DNA of 64,000 nucleotides from Sapria himalayana (Eukaryota; Streptophyta; Magnoliopsida; Malpighiales; Rafflesiaceae): positions 1 through 64,000 of the forward strand of contig JAREIK010000526.1 in the NCBI GenBank assembly GCA_029783825.1. Reading direction: 5' to 3'. Shown piece by piece: positions 23,594-34,610 of the stretch; positions within the stretch are counted from its first letter, which is position 1, and every line of letters begins with the position of its first letter. The translations under genes and the position numbers were made by a program. The notes below the pieces were generated by a model. It made no database searches. It was not told the DNA's origin and was given only the letters and a program-made list of their open reading frames with translations.

Positions 23594-26500
23594 CCCTATC
23601 GCGCTAAGCGATTCTATTCCTTCTTCTTTCAAAAAGTCATTCCACTCATTCAAGCTTTGTAATTCCCTAATCGCTCTAAGGAGACATTAGCATTAGGAAG
23701 ATAGAAGGACCTTGGTCACGCTACCATAGGTGATGGTATTATGACTGTTAAGGGTCAAATTGGAGCTTTTTCTCGGTCGACCTGGTGGGTCTTCGAGTGG
23801 CGCAAAGAAAAGTCCTCGATCGGGTGATCTTTCTGATGCCACCCCTATTTTGTTAACAAAATGGGCTACGTTACTCAATATCTAGAAATGAGAAGCCGGT
23901 TTCAGCCTTTGGGTTATTCATATCCACGGATTGATGTCTTTCCGAGAGCTTCTCAACTGGATCCATGAGCAAGACCTCTGTTTTTCTCTTAATAGGTTAG
24001 ATAAGCTGCTCACTAAGGTTGGCCCCCCATACAGCCTTAGCTTGGATCCGGACTCCACTCGTGGATTGGAAGAGGCTGCTACCTCCAAAGGACGAAATGA
24101 GTACAAAAAGTGAAGTGACTTTGGCATGTACATAACCCCTTCTTGCTGCTCTCGCTGCTCTTGCTCCAATCCAATTAGTCGAATACTTTCTTTGGGCTCT
24201 TGAGAGACAGTCTCTGACTGGAATAGCTTTCTATTTTATATAAAGGAGAGGCTCGAATCAATAGAATTATCCATTGACAATTCCATCCTTGATTCTTAGC
24301 AAAAATGGAAGAATAGAGGAATGTAGTGTCGGCCAAGTCCGAAAGAAATAGAAAGAAATTGCTTAGCCAATGATGGATTGACCAAAGATCTAAACCATGG
24401 TCAGGCATCCTCGCCGATCTAATGAGAAAGATTCCGATGAGGCAACTGCACTTGGTCAGTAGAACATAGTCTCGGCTGGACCTACATACCCAATGTTATG
24501 GTTGAGCAGGTTCAATAGGAATGGATTTTCTACCCCTTCGTTTGCACACCTGAGGCTTGGGAAGTGCAAGAACCTGAGGGGTTACAAGCCTTCTTTCACT
24601 TGATGCCGGGCATGGCGGCCAATCTCTTCAAAAGCTTTTTGGTCTTTTGGAGATGACTATTTCCCATAGTTCTTTAGGCATTTCCTTTGGGATCCCCTTT
24701 TCAGTTTCTTCAACCTACTCCTAAGAAACTGCCCCCAGAAGGGGTCTTCTCCTGTTACCATATGAATGGCATTGGTTTGTTCTGTTGGGGGAAGTCAAAC
24801 CAAAACTGACTTAGAGAGAGTGATGTTCCCTTCCTTAAACTCTTTTTCCACCCCAGATGAAGCAATCTTCTATTCTAATATAATACTAAGTCTTGAAATG
24901 CTTGCAATAAGATAAGGTTCTGAATTGCTACTCTATTTATCAGGTAATACTTCTTGAATAGGTCCTATTTATCGATTGATTATGTGATAACCCAACTACA
25001 TATAACCCTAAGCTTGCAAGCACCTTGCTCACATGTAAGTCCCTATTCTATTGTTCTATTTGGGACGGAAAGAAAAACATATGCCTTTTTTTGCGGGAAG
25101 AATCGCTCGAAAGCATGGGATGGGCCGTCATCCACCACCCTGTCCTATCCACTCTCCCAAAATCTCTACTCGTAATTTGAAGAAGAAACATAAGGAAAAG
25201 TCTTTTTTTTCATGGTATAGGCTTATCTTATAATGAATCTTTATCTGGCCCCTCTCTTTTATTTTAGTAAAAAATTCTAGAAAACATCGTCGTTCATAGG
25301 CAGGAAAGAGGCCTAAGGCTGAGTAAGAGGAAAAGCGCCCAGAGTTCGAACTATAAGCAATTCAAGATTTCAGTCGGTGGTCAGTATGGAGGCAGCAGGC
25401 TACACTCATTTCTTGCAGCTACGGCTGAAGCCATTGATAGAGAAAATCCAGCTAGAATAGATCGATCCGGGACTTGGATTATTGTAGTAGGAAGAGAGAG
25501 GCCTATTCACTCAGGTAGTAGGATTTTCATTCAAGAGTTCCCTATTGAGAAAAGAGGGTCGGGTCGCTAGACTGAACTTGACACCAAGTCAATTAATAAG
25601 GAACTTAGCCAAAGCAAACCAAATCGATAATTTCGTAGAGAAACAGAATAGGTTGTTGCAGCAGTGGCGGGTTTAGCTTGATACCCAAAATACGAGTCGA
25701 CTTATTCTTGTTCTGAAGGGACAATTCCCCCAATTAAGAATCCCGTCCATCTAAAAGTTCCCATCCTCCAGCTCCCTTGCTATTCTTGATGCTGAGGTTG
25801 CATTCAAAGCCTATACCCGCGGACTCCTTTTTCTCGACATAGGTGTAAGGCGAGCAATAGGAGGGTTTATTAAGCACCCTACCAAGGCTTAGCGTGAGTT
25901 ATAGTCAAAACAATAACTATAAATTACTTAAGAGAGAGTAGCTAGGGTCCTCTTTTCTCTTCTCTCATAGGCTGGAGCAAACCTTCCATTTTTTATGGCC
26001 ATGAGAATAAAAAAGATAACTGTCATATCAATAATCCAATTCGTGGGAAGGAAGGTAAATATTCTAGAGAAATTCCTTGATGATGACTGCAGCAGCAATA
26101 GCAAGTCACTTTGGAACGACCCGACATCGAGGTTGGTAATAGGTTGTTTATGGCAAGCTTTCTGCTCATCTATTACTAAAAACCTTCTAGATAAGCAAAA
26201 CAGTACCTGCAACAATGCCAATTTCTGGAGATGCTCGATGACTTCTCATTCTATCAGTCCATAGGTTCTTCAAGGCCTTACCCGGCCATCTATCTTTCTT
26301 GGGCAATGGTACGGTACAACATTAGAGAGCCAGATTGAATAAGTGCTCTGACAATGATGAATTTGGTCTTTTGCGATCGAACAACCTATGAACAGTTGTT
26401 GCCTACATAACCTACCTCCCAGACCAAGGAAGATAGCCGCAGATCCTTGTAGTTCTGGACCCCTTTTTTTTACTAGTTCCTGTATTATCTTTTAAATTCA

Positions 26501-26728
26501 AAAGAAAGAGTAAGTAAAGTATTCTGGTTGAAGGGGCCCGCCTCACCACTCCCCCCTCCCTTTCTCATGAAAAAGAAATAAAAAAGGAAAACTCACAAAG
26601 AAAGGGCGATCCAATTTCGATACGAAAAACACAAACCCAATCTCTTTATTTGAAAGATGTTCTGTTCACATACTAGCTTTCACACATAGGCACAGATAGT
26701 TAGGAAAAAGGAAACTTTCTAGAATGAA

Positions 26729-26736
26729 GTGGCCTT
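26729..26736 (+). repeat. 8-bp target-site duplication, left copy
   Basis: AGTGGCCT, identical to 27,240-27,247 on the other side of the hAT-like element. Confidence 0.9.
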
Positions 26737-27239
26737 AGAGGTGTCAAACGGGCCGGGCCGGCCCGGCCCGGCACGAGGCACGGCACAGTTCGGCCGTGCC
26801 TGGGCCGGCCCGGCACGATAAAAAAACGTGCCCGGGCCCGTGCCGGGCCCGGGCGAACAAACCACGTGCCGGGCCATGCCAGGCACGAGCCTAGCCGTGC
26901 CTGGCACGAGCCTAGCCGTGCCTGGCACGAGCCTAGCCGTGCCTGGCACGAGCCTAGCCGTGCCTGGCACGAGCCTAGCCGTGCCTGGCCCGGCACGGCT
27001 CGTGCCTTGGCACGGCACGCCGGCCCGCGTGCCTGAGTCGTGACTCGTGACCCAACCGGGCCCCGCCCCCAGTAAAAAGACCGCGGGTCGGGTCCAAACA
27101 GACCCGCCCCGCCCCGCCTGCCCTGCCTTGCCGTGCGCCCGTGCCCGAATTTAAAAAACCATGACGTGCCCGGCACGGCACGGCAGGGCACGTGAAAAAC
27201 GGGCCGTGCCGTGCTGGGCCGGCCCATTTGACACCTCTA
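26737..27239. mobile_element. Non-autonomous hAT-like element (503 bp)
   Basis: The element starts TAGAGGTGTCAAAC and ends TTTGACACCTCTA, a perfect 13-bp terminal inverted repeat that continues imperfectly into GGGCCGG-rich subterminal DNA. It is bounded by a perfect 8-bp direct duplication, AGTGGCCT. An 8-bp duplication with short TIRs beginning TAG is the signature of the hAT superfamily, and ends of the type TAGAGGTGTCAAA-GGGCC are familiar from non-autonomous plant hAT elements. The interior is extremely GC-rich, full of GCACGG/CCGTGC and GGCCGGCC palindromes, and contains five exact 21-bp tandem repeats. It encodes no transposase. The long open frames on both strands here are by-products of the repeats. 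GC content is far above the surrounding spacer. Confidence 0.92.
26882..26986. repeat. Five tandem 21-bp repeats inside the hAT-like element
   Basis: Five perfect copies, starting at 26,882, 26,903, 26,924, 26,945 and 26,966. Each junction contains AGGCACG and CGTGCCT as an inverted pair with an 8-nt middle (AGCCTAGC), so every unit can fold into a 7-bp stem. The perfect copies point to recent expansion by slippage or unequal exchange. Confidence 0.95.
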
Positions 27240-27247
27240 AGTGGCCT
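27240..27247 (+). repeat. 8-bp target-site duplication, right copy
   Basis: AGTGGCCT, matching the left copy at 26,729-26,736. Confidence 0.9.
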
Positions 27248-29350
27248 TGCCAATTGTGTATAGTGGACAAGAGCAAAGTTGTGAGCAGCATTTTCCTAGC
27301 AGCCAAAAGAAAAGGAAGGTTGATCGAAGGATCTACATGAAGCTTAAAATACAGCTAGCTTAGGCAAAAGACAATCCTCAGACGATATGAATTGAATTTG
27401 ATCTCTCTCTTGTATTGTATATGCCATTTATAGGTTCACCTTCTTCAATGACCTACTGACACTTCACTTTTTGAACGAGCATTGAAAGACACTGTCAAAG
27501 ATTGACGCCCCAGCGACTATGAAAGCCCGGTTCCCGGGTCAATATAACAGTCCATCCACTGCATGAGAGGAGTGTACAGAAAGGGCTCAAGAGCATGTCT
27601 TATTTTCGACCATAGCCATAAATAGAAGAGTCTGACCCATAAAGCCATCTTGTAGAGAATGAACAGTCGATTTGGGCAACCGGGGACCAGACCACTAGCC
27701 TAGATAATCAAAGAGGCACGGGCTGCAATGTTATATATATATATTTATATTATACGATAACGAGATTAGTTCCAAGCCGAATCCAAGTACCGGTGCTTGC
27801 TATCAGTAGAAGTCTCAGCCTTCGCGCCCCTGAAAACGCATAAATCAAGGGGAGAAAAAACCACTCAATTGACCAATCAAGTTCAAGAGCAATAGTCACT
27901 CGCCCATCCATCGATATGGGAGCATACCATAGCGAAAAGAGATTCTCAAAGGCTGCTGAAACGAAGAAAGAACAAATCATGGTATAAGATCAAGCCAAGA
28001 GCACAGGCAAGCTAGAAAAGAAAAAAGACTCTCAGTGATGAGGTATTCGTGATCCCGGGCACAGCGCCAATCCCAGGCAAGAAAGAGAAAAAGTCCCATC
28101 TAGCACTATAAGTTCCTCGGATGTGAATTGAAGTTCCGGGATGCTTGATAAGGGCAAGATCATAGGAGTGGTCGCCAACGGCCGACAAGCAAGAAAGCGG
28201 CACAGGGTGGGTAGTGGACTGACTAGTCTCTATCGTGTTGTCGCTATCAACGACTGAAGGATGAGTCTAAAGACTGAGGCAAAAAGAATGAATTTGATCA
28301 TCTCCTTAGCCCCAGTTGTTTAAGTGGCAGAGCTAGGGCATGCTAAGCGAATCAATTACCTTTTGGAAAAGCTCAAAGAAAAATCAAAGGAACTGAGTCT
28401 TTTACTCTTCCACCTAATATACCAAATAAAAAGAGAGAAAGAAAAGCCCCTTAGCGGCTGATAAGAACACGGGGACTGATTCCCATTGAGAAAGGGACTT
28501 GGCTACATACCTTCTTAGCTAGAAAAGTTAATTTCTATATGCGGTCTGTTGATTGAGAAAAGTCTTTAGTTACGAGAGCTTGTTGACATATCTTTCTTTT
28601 TACCAGCTGCTCAGGAAGCCACCAACCAACAATAGTTTTTAGAGCAAAGAGTCTCCGTCTCCCCTTCGATTCGTGCAAGGAGGAAAGCTTCTTATCATAT
28701 CGGGTTGGGAATGGGAAGGAAGAGACTTTCATTCCCCAACTAAAAGCTCTTTGTCTGAATAAGATAAGCAAACTGATAGCATTTACGGGTCAGGGATCCG
28801 TCTACCAAAAGGTTGAGAAATGGGCTCACATTCGATGCGGGCAAAAGAATGAGAAGACATCACATAACGGATCCTCTTATTTTGAAAGCTAGGAATTTCG
28901 CTGCTAAGCAACAAAGTACTCTACCAGTGAGTGAAAGAAACCCGGCTAAACTCAGATAGAGCCTAAAGTAAAGCCAACCCCATGGATTCTTTGAATGGCA
29001 CCGACATCCCCTTTAATGGATTAGAGATCAAAGTAGTGAAGATAGTGCTGACCTTCATGCATTCTTTTTATATATGAGAATCTCGCCAAAAGAAAGAAGT
29101 GACCCAATACAGAGCGTTTAGCTACTCATTCATTCGTTCGTCAGCTCGCCCGCTGTATACTCAACGAGTCAACCAAAACTGCCCTACTGAACAAAAAAAG
29201 GCCTTCCCCCGCGAACATATCATCTAGGTGTTAGCCGCCCTACTTCATAAAGAAAACACCATGGCAACTTTTTGATTCGATCCGGGGTCGGGGGAAGTGA
29301 TCGCTCATTCACCTCGTAAACTTGGGAGCATGCTTCGCTCCTCACTTTTT
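27248..29350. other. Spacer, no recognisable gene
   Basis: An alternating TA run at about 27,730-27,757 is the only simple feature. Short open frames (for example 27,750-27,980 and 28,535-28,771, minus strand) are not recognisable. A D-arm-like motif on the minus strand at about 28,928-28,943 has no matching tRNA body. Confidence 0.6.
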
Positions 29351-30155
29351 TTCAATTATAAAACAAAATAACCACTTTGATGGAGATTTGTAGCATCATT
29401 CAAGTAAATACAGATTAAGATCGTAAAAACATGAGCTTGTGATATAGCTACACCTAATTCCGGGCCAGTTAATGCAAGAACTATAAATAAAGGACCTGGA
29501 TCCCCTATGAAATATAAAAGATCATTCATACATAGCATAGTCCAAGCGAACCCACTTAAAATCTTTACTGAACTATGACCAGCCATCATATTAGCAAATA
29601 AACGTATTCCTAAGCTTAATGCGCGAAAACAATAAGAGATAAGTTCAATAAGTACTAAAAAATGTGCTAACGGCAGTGGGACTCACACGGGTAATAAGAA
29701 GCTTAAAAAAGGAAGCCCATTGTTTTGAAATCCCACGATAGCAATGCCAATAAAAATAGAAAATGAGAGACTCAAAGTCATGAGAAAATGACTTGTAACT
29801 GTGAAGCTATAAGGTATCATACCTTGGGGATTACGAAATAACGAAAAAGTAAAAGTGACCGAGATGCAAGGGAAAAACTTGTTGTTTCACTTTTCCGGAA
29901 AGACCACCTATTTGTTCATTTACCAGGTTCAGCACGAAATCATAAAGAAGCTCTACCGAAGATTGCCAAGCATTTGGTACTGAGTTTCCTCCTCCATTTT
30001 TAGTAACAAAATGAACCAGAAGTAGGACCAAACTGAGAGTTAGCAGCATAAACAAAGATGGATTTGTGAATGAGAAATACAAGTTTCATATATTCATAGG
30101 AATCAATGGGAGAATCGCAAATTGCTCAAGTGGGCTGTTAGGCGTAATCGTCAGA
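29351..30155 (-). pseudogene. atp6: atp6 pseudogene (ATP synthase F0 subunit a)
   Basis: ATP6 is the membrane subunit a of mitochondrial F0. On the minus strand the conserved core starts near 30,155 (TITPNSPLEQFAILPLIPMN), meets TGA at 30,088-30,086, then runs NLYFSFTNPSLF.. through VTKNGGGNSVPNAWQSSVEL and NEQIGGLSGKVKQ. A small insertion near 29,885 shifts the frame, but the DNA remains recognisable. A second stop, TGA at 29,685-29,683, interrupts LLPAGVPLP. From 29,589 the frame reads MMAGHSSVKILSGFAW to NDATNLHQSGY, then a 2-nt insertion at about 29,362 destroys the normal FIIE ending. Sites that plants usually edit are genomic Pro (GDPGPLF, LTGPELG), so this copy descends from DNA, not from reverse-transcribed edited RNA. 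The variable N-terminal extension is missing. Confidence 0.95.
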
Positions 30156-30347
30156 AACACTGTTTCTTTCATTCCTGTTGTTTTGCTTCTTGCTCTAAGA
30201 TCTCATAATAAGAAAGACTTATCGGATCGGAAATCACTTTGGTCCAACCAAGAAAGACATGGGAGTCTTTGGGTTTGGGCATAAGAGGTTCTCGCCTCTC
30301 TTACGAGATTTCTAGTTAGATGAAACATCAAGTCAACCTCCATCCTG

Positions 30348-30360
30348 ACCGCTCCGTGGG
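30348..30360 (+). repeat. Family A element, exact
   Basis: Exact consensus, CATCCTG before and ACCTTAG after; CCT stands close on both sides. Confidence 0.8.
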
Positions 30361-30754
30361 ACCTTAGCCTTTCACATGGTCAATGTCACCTTTGCTTTGG
30401 CCGGGTAATTAAGGTAAGGACTTTGCCTGGTCCTCAGTCATTTACGCCCTCGGATGATTGAAAGAAGATAAGGAAAGTCATAACTACCGGACCTTTCGTT
30501 TATAACATCAACAACCTCAGACGTGAAAACAACTTAAAACGCGAATGTCTATTCCTATTAGATTTATATTAGAGCTCATTCCCTTCCTTGCTTGCCCTTG
30601 CCTCCAGAAAGGAATGAAAGACCAGTCCCCCGCTTTTATTTTCCATTGAATCAGATGTTCCATAAAAAGAAAGTAATTTTGAAAGTAAAGTAAAAAGGAA
30701 TATGGTCAGACATATCTGCGAACTCGATGGAAAGGAGAGGAAGCAAGACTATCC

Positions 30755-30773
30755 CTTGATCCTCACCCTCGGA
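30755..30773 (+). repeat. Family B dispersed repeat, core only
   Basis: CTTGATCCTCACCCTCGGA, without the left arm seen in the copies at 12,494 and 55,214. Confidence 0.65.
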
Positions 30774-31737
30774 AGAAAAAAAAAGCTCGACCGGCAAGAC
30801 AGAAAAAGTAAATATGAAATAAGTAAAGTAAAGAAAATAGAGTGAGATTACTTTATCCATTCAGTGAGCCTCTTGAATTTAAAAAGAAAAAGGGAGAAAG
30901 CCCTTAGAGTCTCCTTCCCCATCCAGATGGCGTAGAAGTTCCCTTTCTTGGTATGCTTAAGACAAGCAAGTAGGCAGGATAGCAGTCCTTATCTCCTTTA
31001 ACTTCATTAGGAAAGAAGGCAATCCATTTCCTTTTTCAATCTCCTAGACTTTAGCTAGCCAGCTGATCAAATTGTTGCAGTTCCAAGCCCTGCTGCCTTA
31101 CGGATTCTGTCTGTGACTCCATATTCTTGTCCATAGCGACATCTTTCTTTATTATGCTACTGAACTGCCATTTAATAGACGGCAGGATAATAAATATAGC
31201 CCACCGCTTAAGGTGATTCACCATCTTCTTCTTATATAATTTAGTTACCTAAACCCATCATAGGAAGCATTTCCTTATAACCATGCATGCCTTGAAGTAT
31301 CATACTCGATAGGAACGGGGTAGCAGCATAGCATTGAGCTTTTTTAGGCTAACCTACACGCCCAAGTAATGAAAGGGCAGCTGGTGCCTTAAACAATTTC
31401 CGTGCGTGGCAAAAAATAGGCGGAGTGAGACCGGTTCACTGAGTAAAGGCCAACTACTTTCTTTTGAGCAAGCGAGGTCCAGGCACTAGAGATCATGGCC
31501 TACTTATCCCGATCAAACCCTCATATAGCTATTCCAATGCACATAGATGTGTAGATCTATCTCTATGTATCCCTCTGCCATGCCAGAAAAGCTTTCCCCT
31601 TCTGAACCTGCCAACCTGGGCTACCCCAACCGAGCCGGATTTGAGCTCCTACCTTTTGAAGGAAGGGCTCTTTTCACTTTCACTTCGATTCGATTAGGTT
31701 TGTGTTCAGTATACTTTGTTTTTGTGTTGGCGGTTAC

Positions 31738-32115
31738 ATTATGGGAAGGCTTGGTCAGAGTTGTGAGGGAGCGGGAAAGAGGCATATCTTTGCAATTGGT
31801 CATTAGATCATCCTTCGTACAGTCCATAACTGGGCGATGTCTGTCCTCAAGAGATGGAAGATGGACGGAACCTTTAATATATAGGGTCCTATTGACCGGC
31901 TTAAAGGCAGCATGGCTTTTTATTCTTTCGACCTTAAGGCTGCAACTTACCGTTGGCCCGTTGCGTCTCAATGTCGTCTCATGGCAGCTGTGTTTGGGAA
32001 GTTGTTAAATTAGGCCTTTTCTTCCTTATTTGCTTTGACAGCCTTTGAGGTGCCCTTTGTTAAGAAGCGACCTTCTGTCGTGGAATTTCAAGTTGGACAA
32101 CCTCTTCAAGTTTGA
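31738..32115 (+). pseudogene. Mitovirus RdRp remnant 1
   Basis: Mitoviruses are capsidless RNA viruses replicating in mitochondria with a single polymerase (RdRp); remnants are known in plant mitochondrial genomes. About 126 codons stay in one frame with no indel, but in-frame stops (for example at about 31,795, 31,873, 32,011 and 32,113) make it dead. Visible blocks in order: EGAGK and IFAIG at the start; HNWAMSVLKR with MDGTF; the palm motif A region (FDLKAAT near 31,930), where the second conserved Asp is Tyr; VPFVKK; and the motif B region ending GQPL, where the usual following Gly is lost. The GDD motif and the ends of the gene are absent. The DNA must have come by reverse transcription of viral RNA followed by integration. 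Confidence 0.85.
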
Positions 32116-33732
32116 CCTAAGTCAGTTTTGGTTATGCCTCATCCCTATCAAGTGCATTTATGAACAATGAAAACCTAACTTGAAGTTGTTTCCAACTCCT
32201 TTCAGTCACTTCTATTTCTTTGGCATGAACTATGGAAAATAGACCCATTGCTTATGAACATTACCGTATATCCCATAACTAGGTCTCTGATAGGATGATA
32301 AGAATTTACCTGCCCATTAGAAACGTATGCTAAGGGATTTTTGTAAACGCAATAAGATAAGTCAAGTGCGCTAAAAGAGACCTCGTAGCTCGCAAAGTTC
32401 AGTCGTAAGGGCATTCTTATGGTTGATCAACTCCTTTCCCCACATCTTCTTCGGGATCAATGTTGTAGCCCCGGTTCGTTAGCGTTCAGCCCTTCAAACT
32501 TGGCAACACCAGAAGTCCTCCTTTCAACGGAAAACTAGATTCCGCCTTCACAACACGTTCCTAAGCAACTTGGTCCAATTCATTGAGTATCTTCCTGCTT
32601 CCACTTCAAGGTTGAATAAGAGGAGTGAGTCCAGACAGTACAACGCTGGCAAAGCCGGTCGAGATGGCTAGTAAATAAGTTAGGGCATACCCATGGGACG
32701 AGGGAAAATACCGTCAAAGGCTGATTTTAGTGCAGCTTTAAGACAATTTTCCGATATTAAGTGGATTCGCCGCCATCCTTATGAGAAGGAAAGGAAATAG
32801 ATAAATGAAACCTAAAGAAAGGGAACACCTATCCGATACTTTAATGAAAGCACAGGCCCTAGCTATACGACTTTTTTTACTTCGAATCTTTAGACAGACA
32901 TAGGTTATGCTTAAGGGTTGGCCCTTACATCAATAGGCAATCGACTCATAATAATAAAGATGATCGAGACCGAGAACGAAATGGAATGATAACCTGTCCT
33001 AGTGGGAGGTATCGCTAGGAGAACCAGTCAACGGGAAAGGAGAAAGGAGTCAGACGCGGGTTAGTTCCACGTCTTGATGCTAGGAGCTAACCTCCACCCG
33101 GCATTACCACTCTCAGGTTTCACTCTATACTTTTTAAAATAAATCATTTTCGTATAGAAAGAAAAAAAAGGAGAAGGGAAGGGAGAGAAAGCACCTAGAG
33201 GTATGAAACTATCTCGTACTAATAAAAAAAACCTAGAGTGAAAAGGGCAGGCTGGATCAAACTCTGCGCACCAACACGAGCCTATGCATTAAGCTTCGCC
33301 TCTTCTCAATTCCTTTCTAATCTATTCATCTGGCTAGAGTAAAGAGGCATGGCCTGAATAACATGCTTTCCCGATCTACTGAGAATACTTAGGTGCATGC
33401 GAGACATTGAGTACATACACGATTTTCCATGAGCGGGAGGTTAGATATATCTGACTAAAGTGCTTGTCTTCGAGGCTTTCTCTTCACGGAACTGGAATGA
33501 ACCAAATTCACAGCCTCGAGTAAATAATTGAGATTCCTTGGCCGAGCTCATTCGACTTTCCCTGGGTACGGTACAAAGAAGACCAAACAACCCTCAGACC
33601 CAATCGACAAAGTACCGAGACAGAGTAGTCTAACAAGGGACAAGAGACTCTTTGTTCACTCACATCCTAGTGCCAAGGTGCCCAGCTAAAGCAAAAGGGC
33701 TGATTCCATCTCACCGGAGTCGTTAACAGGGT

Positions 33733-33745
33733 ACCGCTCCTCGGG
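33733..33745 (+). repeat. Family A element, variant
   Basis: ACCGCTCCTCGGG: two mismatches (G to T and T to C at positions 9-10). It could be a decayed copy or chance. Confidence 0.45.
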
Positions 33746-34474
33746 TCAACACCAAGCCAAGGCAATCTTGATGAAAAAAAGATCAGGCTTTGTTGTTTCC
33801 TTCTCTTGGAATACTAGAAGATGCAGCTGTCATCGGGGGGCAACAGAGGGGCCGCTGGCAAAGCAAAGATAGCTTGTGACTCTCCTTTGGAGAAGCAAGT
33901 TTAGGTCTTGCCTTGGTCTATTCAGGTTCGGAAGAGGTGAGGTGCGAAGCGGAAGAAGTGCTGGTTCGAGTCCAGCTCGTTACAATACCTTTGTTTCATA
34001 TCTCGGCGCCTCTTCTCTTTAGACGGAGGACTCTCCCATGATCTGAGACAGCCTCTTTTTCCTAGTTACGACATGACACTGGGAGGAGATCCCATCTCTC
34101 TGAGGATTTATCGAGTTACAGGGAAAGATCACGGCTGCATTTAGGCATTTAGAAGTGAAAGCAGCAAATTATTTCTTCTCTTATGTCTCTAGTTACGTAA
34201 GCAAGCGTTATGCCCCTGACTCTATAATCAATAAGTAAGTAAGCAAGGTCACTCGAATGGAGAATCGGAAAAAGAGGAACGAAGTCACTCGCCTATAAAG
34301 TGGGAGAGAAAGCTCAGGTCTCCGTAGCTCAATAGCAAGCTCTCGGCACTTACTAAGGATGGAGACAACCCTTCTTTCTTCACTATCTTGCTATCGAGAA
34401 GATAAAATGTAGCTAAGCATAAAGCTAATCAACTTCAACGGAGGGGAGTAAGTCAATAGGAATAAAAGTAACCT

Positions 34475-34610
34475 ATGAGACCGGGGAATATCATGTCACT
34501 GAAGACCAAACCACGAGCTAGCTCAGTTAGAAAAGGATTAGGAAAACTCTCACGACTATGGACAGGCCCCTTCCACATTAACAGAAACTTGACTCTTCCC
34601 CGACGAAAGA
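34475..34610 (+). mobile_element. Possible gypsy integrase C-terminal scrap
   Basis: The open frame starts with RPGNIMSLKTKPR and continues to GKLSRLWTGPFHI. The spacing R-P-G ... G-K-L-x-x-x-W-x-G-P-F fits the GPY/F-type C-terminal domain of plant gypsy integrases. The rest of the frame (basic, Lys/Arg rich) is unlike the family. No integrase core lies upstream. Confidence 0.4.

Larger units (their letters stand above)
16011..26728. other. Spacer, mostly unrecognised
   Basis: About 10.7 kb with no mitochondrial gene found. It holds Family A copies at 16,345, 17,122 and 23,581, a partial Family B copy at 20,643, an AT-rich run at 20,195-20,245 and one weak copia scrap at about 20,390. Open frames of 60-126 codons (for example 20,627-21,007 and 18,254-18,568 on the minus strand) match no family I know and are not longer than chance allows. 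Confidence 0.55.
30156..31737. other. Spacer
   Basis: No gene recognised. It contains a Family A copy (30,348), a Family B copy (30,755) and a 19-nt repeat TACGAGATTTCTAGTTAGA at 30,302 that is also present at 19,446. Confidence 0.6.

Noticed and set aside
26882..26986. CRISPR-like direct repeats
   Set aside because: The units are contiguous with no spacers; simple tandem repeats in a transposon.
26700..27253. Open frames up to 175 codons on both strands
   Set aside because: They arise from the GC-rich tandem repeats of the MITE; repetitive Ala/Arg/Gly/Pro translation with no domain.
28905..28950. Minus-strand ACTCACTGGTAGAGTA, close to a plastid trnT D-arm
   Set aside because: The following sequence does not form an anticodon or T-arm; probably chance or a very worn scrap.
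33950..33975. T-arm-like GCTGGTTCGAGTCCAGCTCG, similar to the 3' end of plastid trnY
   Set aside because: No acceptor 5' strand, D-arm or GUA anticodon arm upstream; only one arm fits.
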